Positions 56,945-64,000 of a stretch of 64,000 nt of DNA are shown piece after piece. The stretch comes from Actinobacteria bacterium OV320 (GTDB taxonomy: Bacteria > Actinomycetota > Actinomycetes > Streptomycetales > Streptomycetaceae): contig LJCX01000018.1 of NCBI GenBank assembly GCA_001298545.1, positions 1-64,000 of the forward strand, read 5' to 3'. The stretch's first letter is position 1, and each line of letters starts with the position of its first letter. The notes below the pieces were generated by a model, which saw nothing but the letters and a program-made list of their open reading frames with translations, made no database searches and had not been told where the DNA came from. Made by a program: the position numbers and the translations under genes.

Positions 56945-57283
56945 GTGAACGATATGTCGACAAGTGAGCGTCTCGCGAAGCAGCGCACCCTGGAGGAGTG
57001 GCTGGTCTGGCAGCTGGCCCAGACCCGGCAGACGATCCGCACGCTGGAGGTGCAGGAGGAGCGGGAGAAGCGTCAGGCGGAACGGGCGTGGGTGGAAGCC
57101 CGGTGGAAGCTGGAGCCGGCCCGGAACCGCCGGTCGGTGCTGCATCGGGGCGGGTGCGGGATCTGGAAGGGCGAGGCGGGGTTCCTGGAGCGGGGCGAAG
57201 TACTGCTGGCGCTGGGGGACGACAGTCTGGTGGTGGAGATGTGCGGGGTGTGCAACCCGGAGCCGGGACTGCGGCAGCCGTAG
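56945..57283 (+). CDS. Hypothetical protein, possibly leaderless
   Basis: A 112-residue protein from GTG 56945; an ATG at 56954 is possible. TAGGAT ends seven bases before the GTG, as in leaderless Streptomyces messages. It starts with a coiled coil (MSTSERLAKQRTLEEWLVWQ, LAQTRQTIRTLEVQEEREKR) and ends with CGIWKGEAGFLERGEVLLAL and a CGVCNPEP pair. It stands alone between the strong terminator and the leftward protease gene. Unknown function. Confidence 0.65.
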   Translation: MNDMSTSERLAKQRTLEEWLVWQLAQTRQTIRTLEVQEEREKRQAERAWVEARWKLEPARNRRSVLHRGGCGIWKGEAGFLERGEVLLALGDDSLVVEMCGVCNPEPGLRQP

Positions 57284-57313
57284 ACGTGACACCTACCGAC
57301 AACGCGCAGGCGT

Positions 57314-58075
57314 TCAGGCCTTGCGGAGGGTGTAGTTCGCCAGCATCTGCTTCAGCCCCGGAAGGTCGAACGGCGGCGTGAACCGGCCGGCGTCGACCGG
57401 GTTGTAGTAGCCGCCGTTCGGCGCGCACATCAGGGGCCGGGTGCCGGTCGCGGTGGTCACGCACTCGTACGACTCCACGGTCCCGTCCTTGTCGCGATCC
57501 TCGTTGGGATGGTCCAGGCCCAGGACATGCCCGAGTTCATGCGTGACCGCGTTCTTCCTGTACCCCTCGTTCTTCGTCGCGTCCGTGGAGAACCAGGCGG
57601 GGGTCGACCAGTACTCGGAGTCGACGAGGACGTGGCCTCCCCAGGCTGAGCCGTCTGCGACGGCGTAGCAGGGGCGTCCCTGGCTGACGCCGGTCTGGCC
57701 GGTGGGCCGGTAGGTGTAGTGGACGACGATGCGGTGGTAGGTGGGGCAGGAGGTTGCGGGGGTGGTGTCGAGGAGGGTGGAGACGGTGATGGGGACGCCG
57801 ACGTCGGTGGTGACCTGGTTGGCGGGTGCGGTGAAGTACGCGGCGAGTTTGGTGCGGGCTGTGTCGTCGGCGAACACGATGGTGTACCGGTCGGGGGACA
57901 GGCTGTACACGCCGGCCGATGTGAATGCCTTCCATCCGTTCCCTGCGTAGACGGGCCCGGTTGCGCCGTGGGCGGGTGGTGCGGAGGCGGTGAGGAGGGC
58001 CAGGACGGCGACGAGTGCGGCGGTCAGGGCGGTGACGATACGGCGCGTACTGGGACGCGAAGGGGTGGAAGGCAT
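57314..58075 (-). CDS. Secreted zinc metalloprotease (metzincin-like)
   Basis: A 253-residue protein from ATG 58075; GTG 58093 is an in-frame alternative. It has a Sec signal (RRIVTALTAALVAVLALLTA, then SAPPAHG as the likely cleavage region). The catalytic motif is THELGHVLGLDHP near residue 180, the HExxHxxGxxH zinc site. A later CVTTATGTRPLMC, with two Cys for a disulphide, follows; the LMC Met may be the Met-turn. The enzyme would be exported from the host. Its SAS-like 14-bp motif lies just upstream. It could alter the host surface or environment during lysogeny. Confidence 0.85.
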   Translation of the reverse strand: MPSTPSRPSTRRIVTALTAALVAVLALLTASAPPAHGATGPVYAGNGWKAFTSAGVYSLSPDRYTIVFADDTARTKLAAYFTAPANQVTTDVGVPITVSTLLDTTPATSCPTYHRIVVHYTYRPTGQTGVSQGRPCYAVADGSAWGGHVLVDSEYWSTPAWFSTDATKNEGYRKNAVTHELGHVLGLDHPNEDRDKDGTVESYECVTTATGTRPLMCAPNGGYYNPVDAGRFTPPFDLPGLKQMLANYTLRKA

Positions 58076-58103
58076 GCCCTTCAGTCTGGGCACGAAACCG
58101 GGA

Positions 58104-58117
58104 CGTGTTGCCCCTGC
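58104..58117 (-). repeat. 14-bp asymmetric motif, copy 3
   Basis: Reads GCAGGGGCAACACG on the minus strand, 28 bases upstream of the metalloprotease ATG and in its direction. Identical to copies at 15539, 39959 and 59168. Confidence 0.7.
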
Positions 58118-58140
58118 TCAAACGGGGCCGGGTGTGCGTG

Positions 58141-58170
58141 TGGCCCGGTCCCACAGGGAGGACCGGGCCA
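58141..58170. terminator. Terminator hairpin
   Basis: TGGCCCGGTC (58141-58150) pairs perfectly with GACCGGGCCA (58161-58170) around a 10-base loop. It lies between the protease gene promoter region and the end of the leftward gene at 58294, so it ends that upstream leftward unit. Confidence 0.8.
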
Positions 58171-58293
58171 CGTTTCCCTGGCACGCGACGCGGATTGCGG
58201 CCGGGAGCCTTGTGGCTGGCGCCGCTACGGGGGACGAGACGGCGCCAGCTCCGTTCGGGAGTCTGCCACGCGGCACTGACAACGCGGGACGGT

Positions 58294-58758
58294 TCAGGCG
58301 GGAATCCACTCGTCGTTCAGGCGGACCAGAGGCGTGGGGCACCACGTGCAGATGCCGGGAGTCTGGGTGTCACCGACCTGGGGAACCTCGATGACGTCCT
58401 CGTGCCCGCACTCCGGTACGACCGTGCCCATGTCAGGGCGCAGCGCCTCGAGAACGTGGAGGAGCTGTAGGAGGGCGTAGTCGTTGGACTTCGCGGTCGT
58501 GGTCAGCGCGTCGACGTCCGCGGCCAGGAGACGGTAGGCGGGGAAGTCGTAGGTGGCTGCGTCGGTGCCGTCGCTGTACAGGTCGTACGGGTGTTCTTCC
58601 AGCTCGAGGTGGAGGTACGGGAAGTCCTCGTTGGTGACGTGGAGGGAGGATTCGGCGAGGTAGCCGGCGTCGGTGGAGCCGTCTGAGGTGATGTAGAGGC
58701 GGCGGTCTCCTGCGAGGCGGCGCAGGCGTACGGGCGAGCGGACCTGGAATTTGGGCAT
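58294..58758 (-). CDS. Hypothetical protein
   Basis: A 154-residue protein from ATG 58758 overlapping the previous stop. The N-terminal half is beta-rich (RLRRLAGDRRLYITSDGSTD), the middle has acidic/aromatic HLELEEHPYDLYSDGTD, and the end has CGHEDVIEV...CTWCPTPLVR. Probably a small zinc-binding protein. It pairs with the HAD-like gene upstream. Confidence 0.6.
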   Translation of the reverse strand: MPKFQVRSPVRLRRLAGDRRLYITSDGSTDAGYLAESSLHVTNEDFPYLHLELEEHPYDLYSDGTDAATYDFPAYRLLAADVDALTTTAKSNDYALLQLLHVLEALRPDMGTVVPECGHEDVIEVPQVGDTQTPGICTWCPTPLVRLNDEWIPA

Positions 58759-59138
58759 CACATCACCTGGGCTAGGTCGAGCAGGGCCTGGTCCCAGGTG
58801 GTGAAGCGGATGCCGCGGTCGTCGATGTAGGCGATGGCGGGCAGCTTCCGGTCGGTGACGAGGAGGACGCCGGTTTCGTTCCAGAACTCGCGCTTCGGGT
58901 GGTCGGGCCCGGGAACGTCGACCATGGTGTCGAATCCGTGGTCGGCGAGCCAACAGGCGACGGTGGTGGCGTCGCGGGTGGTGTGGATGAAGACGGCGTA
59001 CGTCTTGGTCAGATGCTCGAGGGCTTCAAGGGTGCCGGGGAGGGGCGGGTCGTAGATGGTGCCGTCTTGCCAGCCGCGGCTGTAGGCGTGGATGACGCCG
59101 TCGAAGTCGATGGCGAGGGTTTGGGGGTGGGAGCTCAT
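58758..59138 (-). CDS. HAD-like phosphatase
   Basis: A 126-residue protein from ATG 59138. It starts with LAIDFDGVIHAYSRG, the DxDG motif of HAD phosphatases, then VFIHTTRDATTVACWLADHG (motif II Thr) and a Lys/Asp region LPAIAYIDDRGIRFT (motif III/IV). The length suits a minimal HAD domain without cap. Its substrate may be a nucleotide or polynucleotide 3' phosphate. The 14-bp motif lies upstream at 59168. Confidence 0.85.
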   Translation of the reverse strand: MSSHPQTLAIDFDGVIHAYSRGWQDGTIYDPPLPGTLEALEHLTKTYAVFIHTTRDATTVACWLADHGFDTMVDVPGPDHPKREFWNETGVLLVTDRKLPAIAYIDDRGIRFTTWDQALLDLAQVM

Positions 59139-59167
59139 GGGCTCTACCGTCCCGCTGATCCGCCGTC

Positions 59168-59181
59168 GTGTTGCCCCTGCC
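59168..59181 (-). repeat. 14-bp asymmetric motif, copy 4
   Basis: GCAGGGGCAACACG on the minus strand, 29 bases upstream of the HAD gene ATG. Spacing is almost the same as for copy 3 (28 bases). Confidence 0.7.
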
Positions 59182-59232
59182 CGGGGCCCGGCAGGGTGCT
59201 GGGGGCACGTCCTGCCGGGCCGGCCGTGGGTG

Positions 59233-59418
59233 TCAGCCCCACCAGGTGTCGAGGGGGGCGACTGTCGGCAGTTCGATCGTCGCGTCGGCGGTGGTGGTGT
59301 CGACGGTGACCGTGGTGGTGGTCTCGGCGGCGTGCGCGGTCGCGGTGAGTGCGGTGCCGGTGAGGGTGGCGGTGGTGAGGGCTGCGGTGGCCAGGATGCG
59401 GCGCAGGGTGGGCTTCAC
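59233..59418 (-). CDS. Small secreted Thr-rich protein
   Basis: A 61-residue protein from GTG 59418 behind AAAGGGACC. Signal peptide: MKPTLRRILATAALTTATLT with a likely cut after TAHA. The remainder is Thr/Val-rich (ETTTTVTVDTTTADATIELP) and ends PLDTWWG. It is short and exported, perhaps a surface or immunity peptide. No family is recognised. It lies 52 bases from the nearest 14-bp motif. Confidence 0.55.
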   Translation of the reverse strand: MKPTLRRILATAALTTATLTGTALTATAHAAETTTTVTVDTTTADATIELPTVAPLDTWWG

Positions 59419-59700
59419 GAGCGGTCCCTTTCTGGGCGTCAGCAGGGTCGGTAGGGATGCTGATGGGGCGTCTTGCCCGGTGTGTCGTACTCTGATCCGC
59501 TGCGATCCCCATGTCCGGGTGCGTGTTCTGGCAGTAGACGCGCGAGGGTGTTGGGGAGGATGTGGAGTACGAGCGCCGGGGGACGCCCCGCAGCTAATTT
59601 GCCTTACGCTGGTTCGACTCTCAACTGTTGTCGTGTGCGTGTGTGTGCATTGCGTGTTGGTGCAGTCGTGCGGTTTGTTTTGGGCGGGGGATCATAAGCG

Positions 59701-60780
59701 TTGGCCATAGATTTCGGTAAGGGTGACGCAGGGTGTTTGTCTCCGGCTGCCGTGGACGCGTTCGCGCTGATCGCGGCCGGTGAGGACCCATCGGAGCGGA
59801 TGCCTGACGCGGTCGCCGAACTGTTGGAACTCGGTTTGGTGGTGCGGGATGTGCGGGAGGGTCACCGGCTGGTCCCGTTGAATCCGCGGGATGTTCTCCG
59901 ACGCCGCATGATGATCGAATTCGGGGCGTTGGACGACTGCCTGTCCCGCATGCGGAGCCTGCCCGGGACGGTGTTGGCGCTCGAGGACGCTTTCGAGCGT
60001 TCCCAGCTGCATGCCGGTGGCCGATCCGAGTTCATTCCGGATCCGGTGGTGGTGAATGCGCGTCTTCAGGATGTGGTGGGCGGTGCGCAGTTCGAGATCC
60101 TGGCGGCGCAGCCGGCCGGGCCGCGGACGAAGGAGCACCTGGAGGCGGGCAGGGGCCGGGACACTGACGCTTTAGAACGCGGTGTCACGCTTCGGACCCT
60201 GTACCGGGCGACTGTCCGCGACAACCCGGTGACGGCGGAGCATGCCCGGATGATGGCCAACCGGCCCGACGGGCGGTCAGCCGAGTTCCGTACGCTCGCC
60301 GAACCGTTCGAGCGGGCCATCATCGTCGACCGCCGGACGGCGTTCATCTCGAACACGGTTGTGCCGGGCGCGCACGAAAACTCGGCGTGGCAGATCACTG
60401 ACGGGGCTTTCGTCGCGTACGTCGTCTCGGAATTCGAATCCCGGTGGAAGCGGGCAGACCCCTGGTTCGGGGAGCTCCGGCCGCGCACGGGCTGGCCGGC
60501 CGTCGACACGGTGTCCGGGGCCCAGGGCGTACGGACGACGAAAGAGGAGCGGGAGATCCTGCGGGAACTGTGCTCGGGCCGGGACCAGAAGGGCGCCGCA
60601 CGGCAGTTGGGAATCTCCCTGCGCACGTTCAACGCGAAGGTCGCGAAGTTGCGGGAGCTGTTCGATGCGGAGTCGGTCCCGGAGCTGACTTTCAAGTGGG
60701 CGCTATCGCCGGACCGGCACGTCGACGACAGCGAAGGCGGCACGGCAGCCGCGGGCGAGGCCGGGTTATCCGCCGCCTAG
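59701..60780 (+). CDS. LuxR-type regulator with TrmB/PLD-like N-terminal region
   Basis: A 359-residue protein from TTG 59701. The N-terminus (AVDAFALIAAGEDPSERMPD, AELLELGLVVRDVREGHRLV) is wHTH-like. Residues ~115-240 (ARLQDVVGGAQFEILAAQPA; RGVTLRTLYRATVRDNPVTA; AFISNTVVPG) match TrmB/PLD-like ligand domains of Streptomyces regulators. Residues ~280-330 are a LuxR HTH (LRELCSGRDQKGAARQLGIS, then LRTFNAKVAKLRELFDAES). It is one of few rightward genes in this part and faces a set of leftward genes, so it may be a master switch there. Confidence 0.75.
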   Translation: MAIDFGKGDAGCLSPAAVDAFALIAAGEDPSERMPDAVAELLELGLVVRDVREGHRLVPLNPRDVLRRRMMIEFGALDDCLSRMRSLPGTVLALEDAFERSQLHAGGRSEFIPDPVVVNARLQDVVGGAQFEILAAQPAGPRTKEHLEAGRGRDTDALERGVTLRTLYRATVRDNPVTAEHARMMANRPDGRSAEFRTLAEPFERAIIVDRRTAFISNTVVPGAHENSAWQITDGAFVAYVVSEFESRWKRADPWFGELRPRTGWPAVDTVSGAQGVRTTKEEREILRELCSGRDQKGAARQLGISLRTFNAKVAKLRELFDAESVPELTFKWALSPDRHVDDSEGGTAAAGEAGLSAA

Positions 60781-60787
60781 GACCTTC

Positions 60788-61549
60788 TCAAGCATCTGCG
60801 CCCTCGAGGTCGGCGCCGCCCAGCACAAGGCGCAGGCGGGCGCGCTGCGGGATGGGGTCCTTGCCAGGAGTAGGCCAGTTGTCGGCCACAACGCCGTACG
60901 TCTTCGACGGTTCCCAGAAACTGTCGATCTTCCACACCGCGGCCTCCTTGTACAGGCGGGCCCAGGCCTCCTCCTGCCCCTCAGCCATGAGGTACGAGGT
61001 GATGAGTCCGCCCGCGTTCGGGATGGGTTCCGGTCCAGGGTTGGCCAGACGCTGGGCCCGGAGGTCGCGCCCCCACGGTTCGTGACGTCGGCAGTACCAG
61101 ACCGCGGTCCGCCACCCAGTCTCCTGGTCGACGGTGTAGTCCCGGTCGGTGGCGTGCTGCCCGCACAGGCCGGCGCGCCGGATCATGGGCGCTGCGCAGA
61201 CCCGCTGCCCCCATTCGACGTGCTTGTCTTCGTAGCGGGGCCGGTCTGCGTATACGAGGTCGGCGAGGCGGGATCCTCGGCGCGGTCCTGGGCCGTACTC
61301 TCCGAGGATCTTCGAGGCGCGTTTCCTCCAGCTGATCTGGGTGCCGTCGGTGTCGTAGCGGTCGGGGTCGCGTGCGGACAGCCAGGCGAGGAGGAGGATC
61401 AGTTCACGGGCTTCTGGGGTCATGCGCTGGTCTTGGTAGACGCGGGCTACGAGAGCGTCGTAGCCGTCGCCTCCGCTGCCGCCGCCCTTCCTCTTCCGCT
61501 TCCGCACGGGCGCCTGCTGGACGTGCGCGAGGTGCAGGGCTGCTCCCAC
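60788..61549 (-). CDS. Hypothetical protein with wHTH-like start and zinc site
   Basis: A 253-residue protein from GTG 61549. A basic low-complexity start (RKRKRKGGGSGGDG) precedes a helical, wHTH-like region (MTPEARELILLLAWLSARDP, DGTQISWRKRASKILGEYGP). Residues ~115-165 hold a Cys/His set (RVCAAPMIRRAGLCGQHATD, then WYCRRHEPW) likely to bind zinc. Similar proteins are known from Streptomyces phages and plasmids without function. Ends eight bases from the convergent regulator gene. Confidence 0.65.
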   Translation of the reverse strand: MGAALHLAHVQQAPVRKRKRKGGGSGGDGYDALVARVYQDQRMTPEARELILLLAWLSARDPDRYDTDGTQISWRKRASKILGEYGPGPRRGSRLADLVYADRPRYEDKHVEWGQRVCAAPMIRRAGLCGQHATDRDYTVDQETGWRTAVWYCRRHEPWGRDLRAQRLANPGPEPIPNAGGLITSYLMAEGQEEAWARLYKEAAVWKIDSFWEPSKTYGVVADNWPTPGKDPIPQRARLRLVLGGADLEGADA

Positions 61550-61550
61550 G

Positions 61551-61949
61551 TCAGTCCTCCTCGTCGGTGATGGCTTCGATGCGCAGGCCGGGCTGTTGGC
61601 CGTTCACGGTGTGGCAGTGTCCGTCGGGTGACGTGACGACGAAGTCGAGGCCGCGGTTGCCGGCGCTGGACCACTGCCAGGCGTCGGCGATCTCGCCCTC
61701 GTAGATGACGCGGACGCGTGTGCCCTTCCGGGCGAGCGCACGGAGGCGGGCTTCCTCGTCGCTGAGGGCGTGCATGGGGCGGGGTTTCGGTGCGTGCATG
61801 ACGGTGACCTGGGTGGGGTGCAGGCCGGGTACGGGGTTTGGGCACTTGCAGGCGACCTGCTCGGGGTCGGGCGGTTCGACCTTGCAGGACTTGTCGCAGG
61901 ATCGGCAGTACCAGACCAGGAGCGTCGTCTCGGACATTGGCTCGGTCAT
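61551..61949 (-). CDS. Hypothetical protein with Cys cluster
   Basis: A 132-residue protein from ATG 61949. The first part has WYCRSCDKSCKVEPP and CKCPNPVPG, a likely zinc cluster. The second half is a beta-barrel-like region (RKGTRVRVIYEGEIADAWQW, RGLDFVVTSPDGHCHTVNGQ). Coupled closely to both neighbours. Unknown. Confidence 0.6.
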   Translation of the reverse strand: MTEPMSETTLLVWYCRSCDKSCKVEPPDPEQVACKCPNPVPGLHPTQVTVMHAPKPRPMHALSDEEARLRALARKGTRVRVIYEGEIADAWQWSSAGNRGLDFVVTSPDGHCHTVNGQQPGLRIEAITDEED

Positions 61950-61951
61950 CG

Positions 61952-62521
61952 TCAGCCCTCCCGTCCCGGTCGGCGAGCTTGGCGGACAGCGCGGGCCACG
62001 GAACGGCCGACTTCCGCAGCGTCCTGCGGTTCGGCGGGCACGCTGACGGTGGTCTTGCTGCTGCGCCCGGAGTACCAGGGCAGGGCCAGGCCGTCGTTCT
62101 CCGCTCGCGGCACTAGGTGCAGGTGGAGGTGCCAGACACTCTGAGTCGCTTCTCTGCCCTTGCTGGTGATCAGGTTCATGGGGCTGCGCATCTGATTGCC
62201 GAGGAGAGCGGCCTTGGCCATGGTCCGGGCCGCAACGTAGGTGGAGGCCGTGAAGTCCTCTACGTGCGTCTTCGGAATGACGAGGGTATGTCCTTCCACG
62301 ACGGGGTTGTGGGGGACGATGGCGATGACGTCGTCCCACTCGCGGACGATCGTGGCGGGTGCTTCGCCGGCGACGATGTCGCAGAACGGGCAGCCGGGCT
62401 TGGCTACGCGTTCGGGGAAGTAGACCAGGCCCTTGTTGTAGCTGGGGTGGGCCGGGTTGGCGAGGCATACGGCGGGGTCGGCGTCCTTGCAGTGCCAGCA
62501 TGCGTGAGCGGCGTCGGTCAT
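61952..62521 (-). CDS. HIT-family nucleotide hydrolase
   Basis: A 189-residue protein from ATG 62521. It has CPFCDIVAGEAPATIVREWD, then VIAIVPHNPVVEGHTLVIPK and the HIT motif VWHLHLHLVPR (HxHxH). HIT enzymes hydrolyse AMP derivatives such as ADP-ribose-like or AppppA compounds. An extra N-terminal zinc-like CWHCKDADPAVCLANP region is present. It is unusual in phages and could work in nucleotide repair or in removal of signal molecules. Confidence 0.85.
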   Translation of the reverse strand: MTDAAHACWHCKDADPAVCLANPAHPSYNKGLVYFPERVAKPGCPFCDIVAGEAPATIVREWDDVIAIVPHNPVVEGHTLVIPKTHVEDFTASTYVAARTMAKAALLGNQMRSPMNLITSKGREATQSVWHLHLHLVPRAENDGLALPWYSGRSSKTTVSVPAEPQDAAEVGRSVARAVRQARRPGREG

Positions 62522-62964
62522 CGGGCGTCTCCGCGGGTGATGTGGTGGATGGCGTCGGCGGCCGTCTTGGTGAGGATCGTGTCGGGGAGGCGTTCGAGCC
62601 AGGCGAGGGCCATTTGGTCCAGGCGGGCCACCTTCCGTTCGGCTTCCTCGCCGGCTCGGAGGTGGGCGTTGATGCTGGCGTTGAGCGGCGCCCCGAAGCG
62701 GTGGGCGCGGGCGATCTGCTGGAGGGCGTCCCAGAACGCGCGGGCGGCGGTGTCGGGGGTGTAGTCGGGCCCGTATTCGAGGCGGCCGTCGGGGTGGATG
62801 GTGACGAGCGTGGTCCCATTGCGGCCTTGGACGCTGATGCTGTCGGGGGTGACGGGGCTGGCGGCCCACTGCTGGACGGCGCTGCTGGTGATGTACGTTG
62901 CGGCGGCGCTGAGGTCGTGGTCGAGGGGCGTGGTGCTGGTGTCGGGGGTGCTGGAGTCGCTCAC
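62518..62964 (-). CDS. Hypothetical protein
   Basis: A 148-residue protein from GTG 62964. It has a beta part (DSISVQGRNGTTLVTIHPDG, RLEYGPDYTPDTAARAFWDA) and a helical C-terminus (AGEEAERKVARLDQMALAWL). The first part resembles minor phage proteins with a short immunoglobulin-like hairpin. It overlaps both neighbours by four bases. Confidence 0.6.
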   Translation of the reverse strand: MSDSSTPDTSTTPLDHDLSAAATYITSSAVQQWAASPVTPDSISVQGRNGTTLVTIHPDGRLEYGPDYTPDTAARAFWDALQQIARAHRFGAPLNASINAHLRAGEEAERKVARLDQMALAWLERLPDTILTKTAADAIHHITRGDAR

Positions 62965-63557
62965 GGTGTGGTGGGCTCCTTGTTCTCGAGGGCGGGGCAG
63001 GTGGGGTGCTGCTGGAGGGCTTGGTCGATTGCGAACGGGTGGTCGTACAGGCTTGACGGGGGCAACCAGCTCTCGCCGCGGGCCGGGCAGGTCTTGCACT
63101 TCCAGAACTCGCCGTTCCGGTCCCGTTCCAGGGTGAAGCGGTCGTAGAACGGAGCGAGTTTCGCTGCCCGGCGGGTCCAGATGGTGGTGCGGGTCTTGTA
63201 CTCGCGGTAGGTGGATCCGCTGCCGGTTTCGGGCTGGTCTACGGCTCGGTTCCATCCGGGCTGGTAGTCGGGGTGGGTTCGCCAGATGCGTGCGAGGCCG
63301 GTCATGGTCAGGCAGGGGACGCCTCCGGCGGAGGGGCTGCATGTTCGGCATCGGCCTGCGGATTGGCCGCGGAGGTCGATCCAGATGTTGTGCTGGGAGG
63401 CGATGAGGTAGAGGGAGTCGATGCGGTTGGACTCGGCGTCACGGGCGGGACCGGGCGGCATCTCGTCGGCAGCAGCCTGGGCGTCGGCGAGGCGGGCGTA
63501 GACGAAGTCCTCGCAGCGGAACTCCCACCGCCAGTGCGGGTCATCGGGGCCCGTCAT
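62961..63557 (-). CDS. Hypothetical zinc-binding protein
   Basis: A 198-residue protein from ATG 63557. It contains GRCRTCSPSAGGVPCL around residue 68 and CKTCPARGESW near residue 155, and a helical first half (ARLADAQAAADEMPPGPARD). A second helical phrase GLARIWRTHPDYQPGW follows. I do not recognise it. It belongs to the leftward chain. Confidence 0.6.
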   Translation of the reverse strand: MTGPDDPHWRWEFRCEDFVYARLADAQAAADEMPPGPARDAESNRIDSLYLIASQHNIWIDLRGQSAGRCRTCSPSAGGVPCLTMTGLARIWRTHPDYQPGWNRAVDQPETGSGSTYREYKTRTTIWTRRAAKLAPFYDRFTLERDRNGEFWKCKTCPARGESWLPPSSLYDHPFAIDQALQQHPTCPALENKEPTTP

Positions 63558-63943
63558 TCGTCATCCTCGGGGTCGTCGGCGCATCCGCAGCGGACTCCGC
63601 CCTGATGCTTGGGCGGGTCGGCGGGGACCAGGCGGAGGTTGGGGCAGCCCTCGGGGAAGCCTGGGCATCGCTCGATGGTGGCGACGGCGGGGTACAGGTC
63701 GGGGAAGGCGAAGCAGGCGTTGACGACGTCGGCCAGGATCGCCTTGTTCAGGGGGATCTCTTCGTTCTTCGGGTGCATGCTGCCGCGGACGTAGCCCATG
63801 ACGGCAATGTCTTGGACCAGGGCTCGTTCGCGGGCGGTGAGGTTGTTGAGGAAGTCGCGGATCCTGGCTGTGCGGGCGGCTTCCCGCTTTGTGAAGTAGT
63901 CGGCCAGTTCCGCCGTGACGTGGGGCTCGCGGTAGTCGGTCAA
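63554..63943 (-). CDS. Hypothetical protein
   Basis: A 129-residue protein that starts at TTG 63943, overlapping the upstream stop (TTGA). It is helical in the first 60 residues (AARTARIRDFLNNLTARERA, LVQDIAVMGYVRGSMHPKNE), then has CPGFPEGCPNLR and a C-terminal GGVRCGCADDPEDDE. The TTG start and coupling to the previous gene are visible; function is unknown. Confidence 0.6.
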   Translation of the reverse strand: MTDYREPHVTAELADYFTKREAARTARIRDFLNNLTARERALVQDIAVMGYVRGSMHPKNEEIPLNKAILADVVNACFAFPDLYPAVATIERCPGFPEGCPNLRLVPADPPKHQGGVRCGCADDPEDDE

Positions 63944-64000
63944 AGTGACTCCAGGGTGGGCTGTAGGTAGAAGAGGGGGATGGTTTCCTGGCCGGGGAGT
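63940..64000 (-). CDS. C-terminal end of a gene continuing right of the window
   Basis: On the minus strand the last bases read into a TGA at 63942-63940, giving a tail that ends IPLFYLQPTLESL. The start lies beyond base 64000. The TTGA overlap with the next gene supports it as a coding end. Nothing can be said about its function. Confidence 0.4.
   Translation of the reverse strand, partial: LPGQETIPLFYLQPTLESL

Noticed and set aside
59595..59640. GGTTCGACTC near 59609 as a tRNA remnant or attachment site
   Set aside because: Only one arm matches; no integrase nearby in this part.
1..64000. CRISPR arrays, rRNA or complete tRNA genes
   Set aside because: No regularly spaced direct repeats and no rRNA- or tRNA-like stretches were seen while reading both strands.

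Overview
The window is about 64 kb of very GC-rich actinobacterial DNA. It reads as most of a Streptomyces temperate siphophage genome, probably a phage-plasmid. The gene set supports this: a long-tailed virion module, a lysis cassette, WhiB- and LuxR-type regulators, a single-strand annealing protein with RusA and SSB, and a replication/partition block (iteron-like repeats, a Rep-like winged-helix protein, a DciA-like protein, ParA, ParB and palindromic parS-like sites) of the kind carried by plasmids. Genes are tightly packed with ATGA/GTGA overlaps. The terminase, portal, protease and major capsid genes are not visible and must lie left of base 1.

Region by region. (1) 0.1-3.5 kb: head-completion and head-tail connector genes. 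(2) 3.6-15.5 kb: major tail protein, frameshifted tail-assembly chaperone, 1757-residue tape measure, distal tail protein, baseplate hub-like and fibre genes. (3) 15.5-20.9 kb: a papain-like cysteine protease, CHAP endolysin, holin-like membrane proteins and a collagen-like fibre. (4) 21-28 kb: a leftward set of small genes with an excisionase-like HTH protein, a divergent operator region, then three tyrosine-recombinase-type proteins among unknown genes. (5) 28.3-29.5 kb: a leftward pair encoding a WYL-like protein and a PP2C-type phosphatase, divergent from (6) 29.7-35.6 kb: annealing protein, C5 DNA methyltransferase, membrane proteins, WhiB-like regulator. (7) 35.7-42.4 kb: replication and partition. 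(8) 43-57.3 kb: a long rightward array of small accessory genes with a PAPS-reductase-like enzyme, RusA, WhiB, HNH endonuclease, SSB, a DUF1643-like protein and a LuxR-type HTH. (9) 57.3-64 kb: mostly leftward genes (secreted metalloprotease, HAD phosphatase, HIT protein and unknowns) with one rightward LuxR/TrmB-like regulator.

How it fits together. No DNA polymerase, primase or replicative helicase is seen. The Rep-like protein and DciA-like protein probably recruit host replication proteins, and ParABS would keep an extrachromosomal prophage. The recombinases offer integration or rearrangement as an alternative or added state. Several non-coding elements look phage-specific: a promoter class with a shared spacer and an operator-like palindrome (29.6, 44.75 and 51.5 kb), an exact 14-bp asymmetric motif in four gene-upstream gaps always oriented with transcription, and a ~46-bp inverted repeat bounding 20.9-35.6 kb.

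All functions are assigned by reading motifs in the translations. No database or structure search was run.
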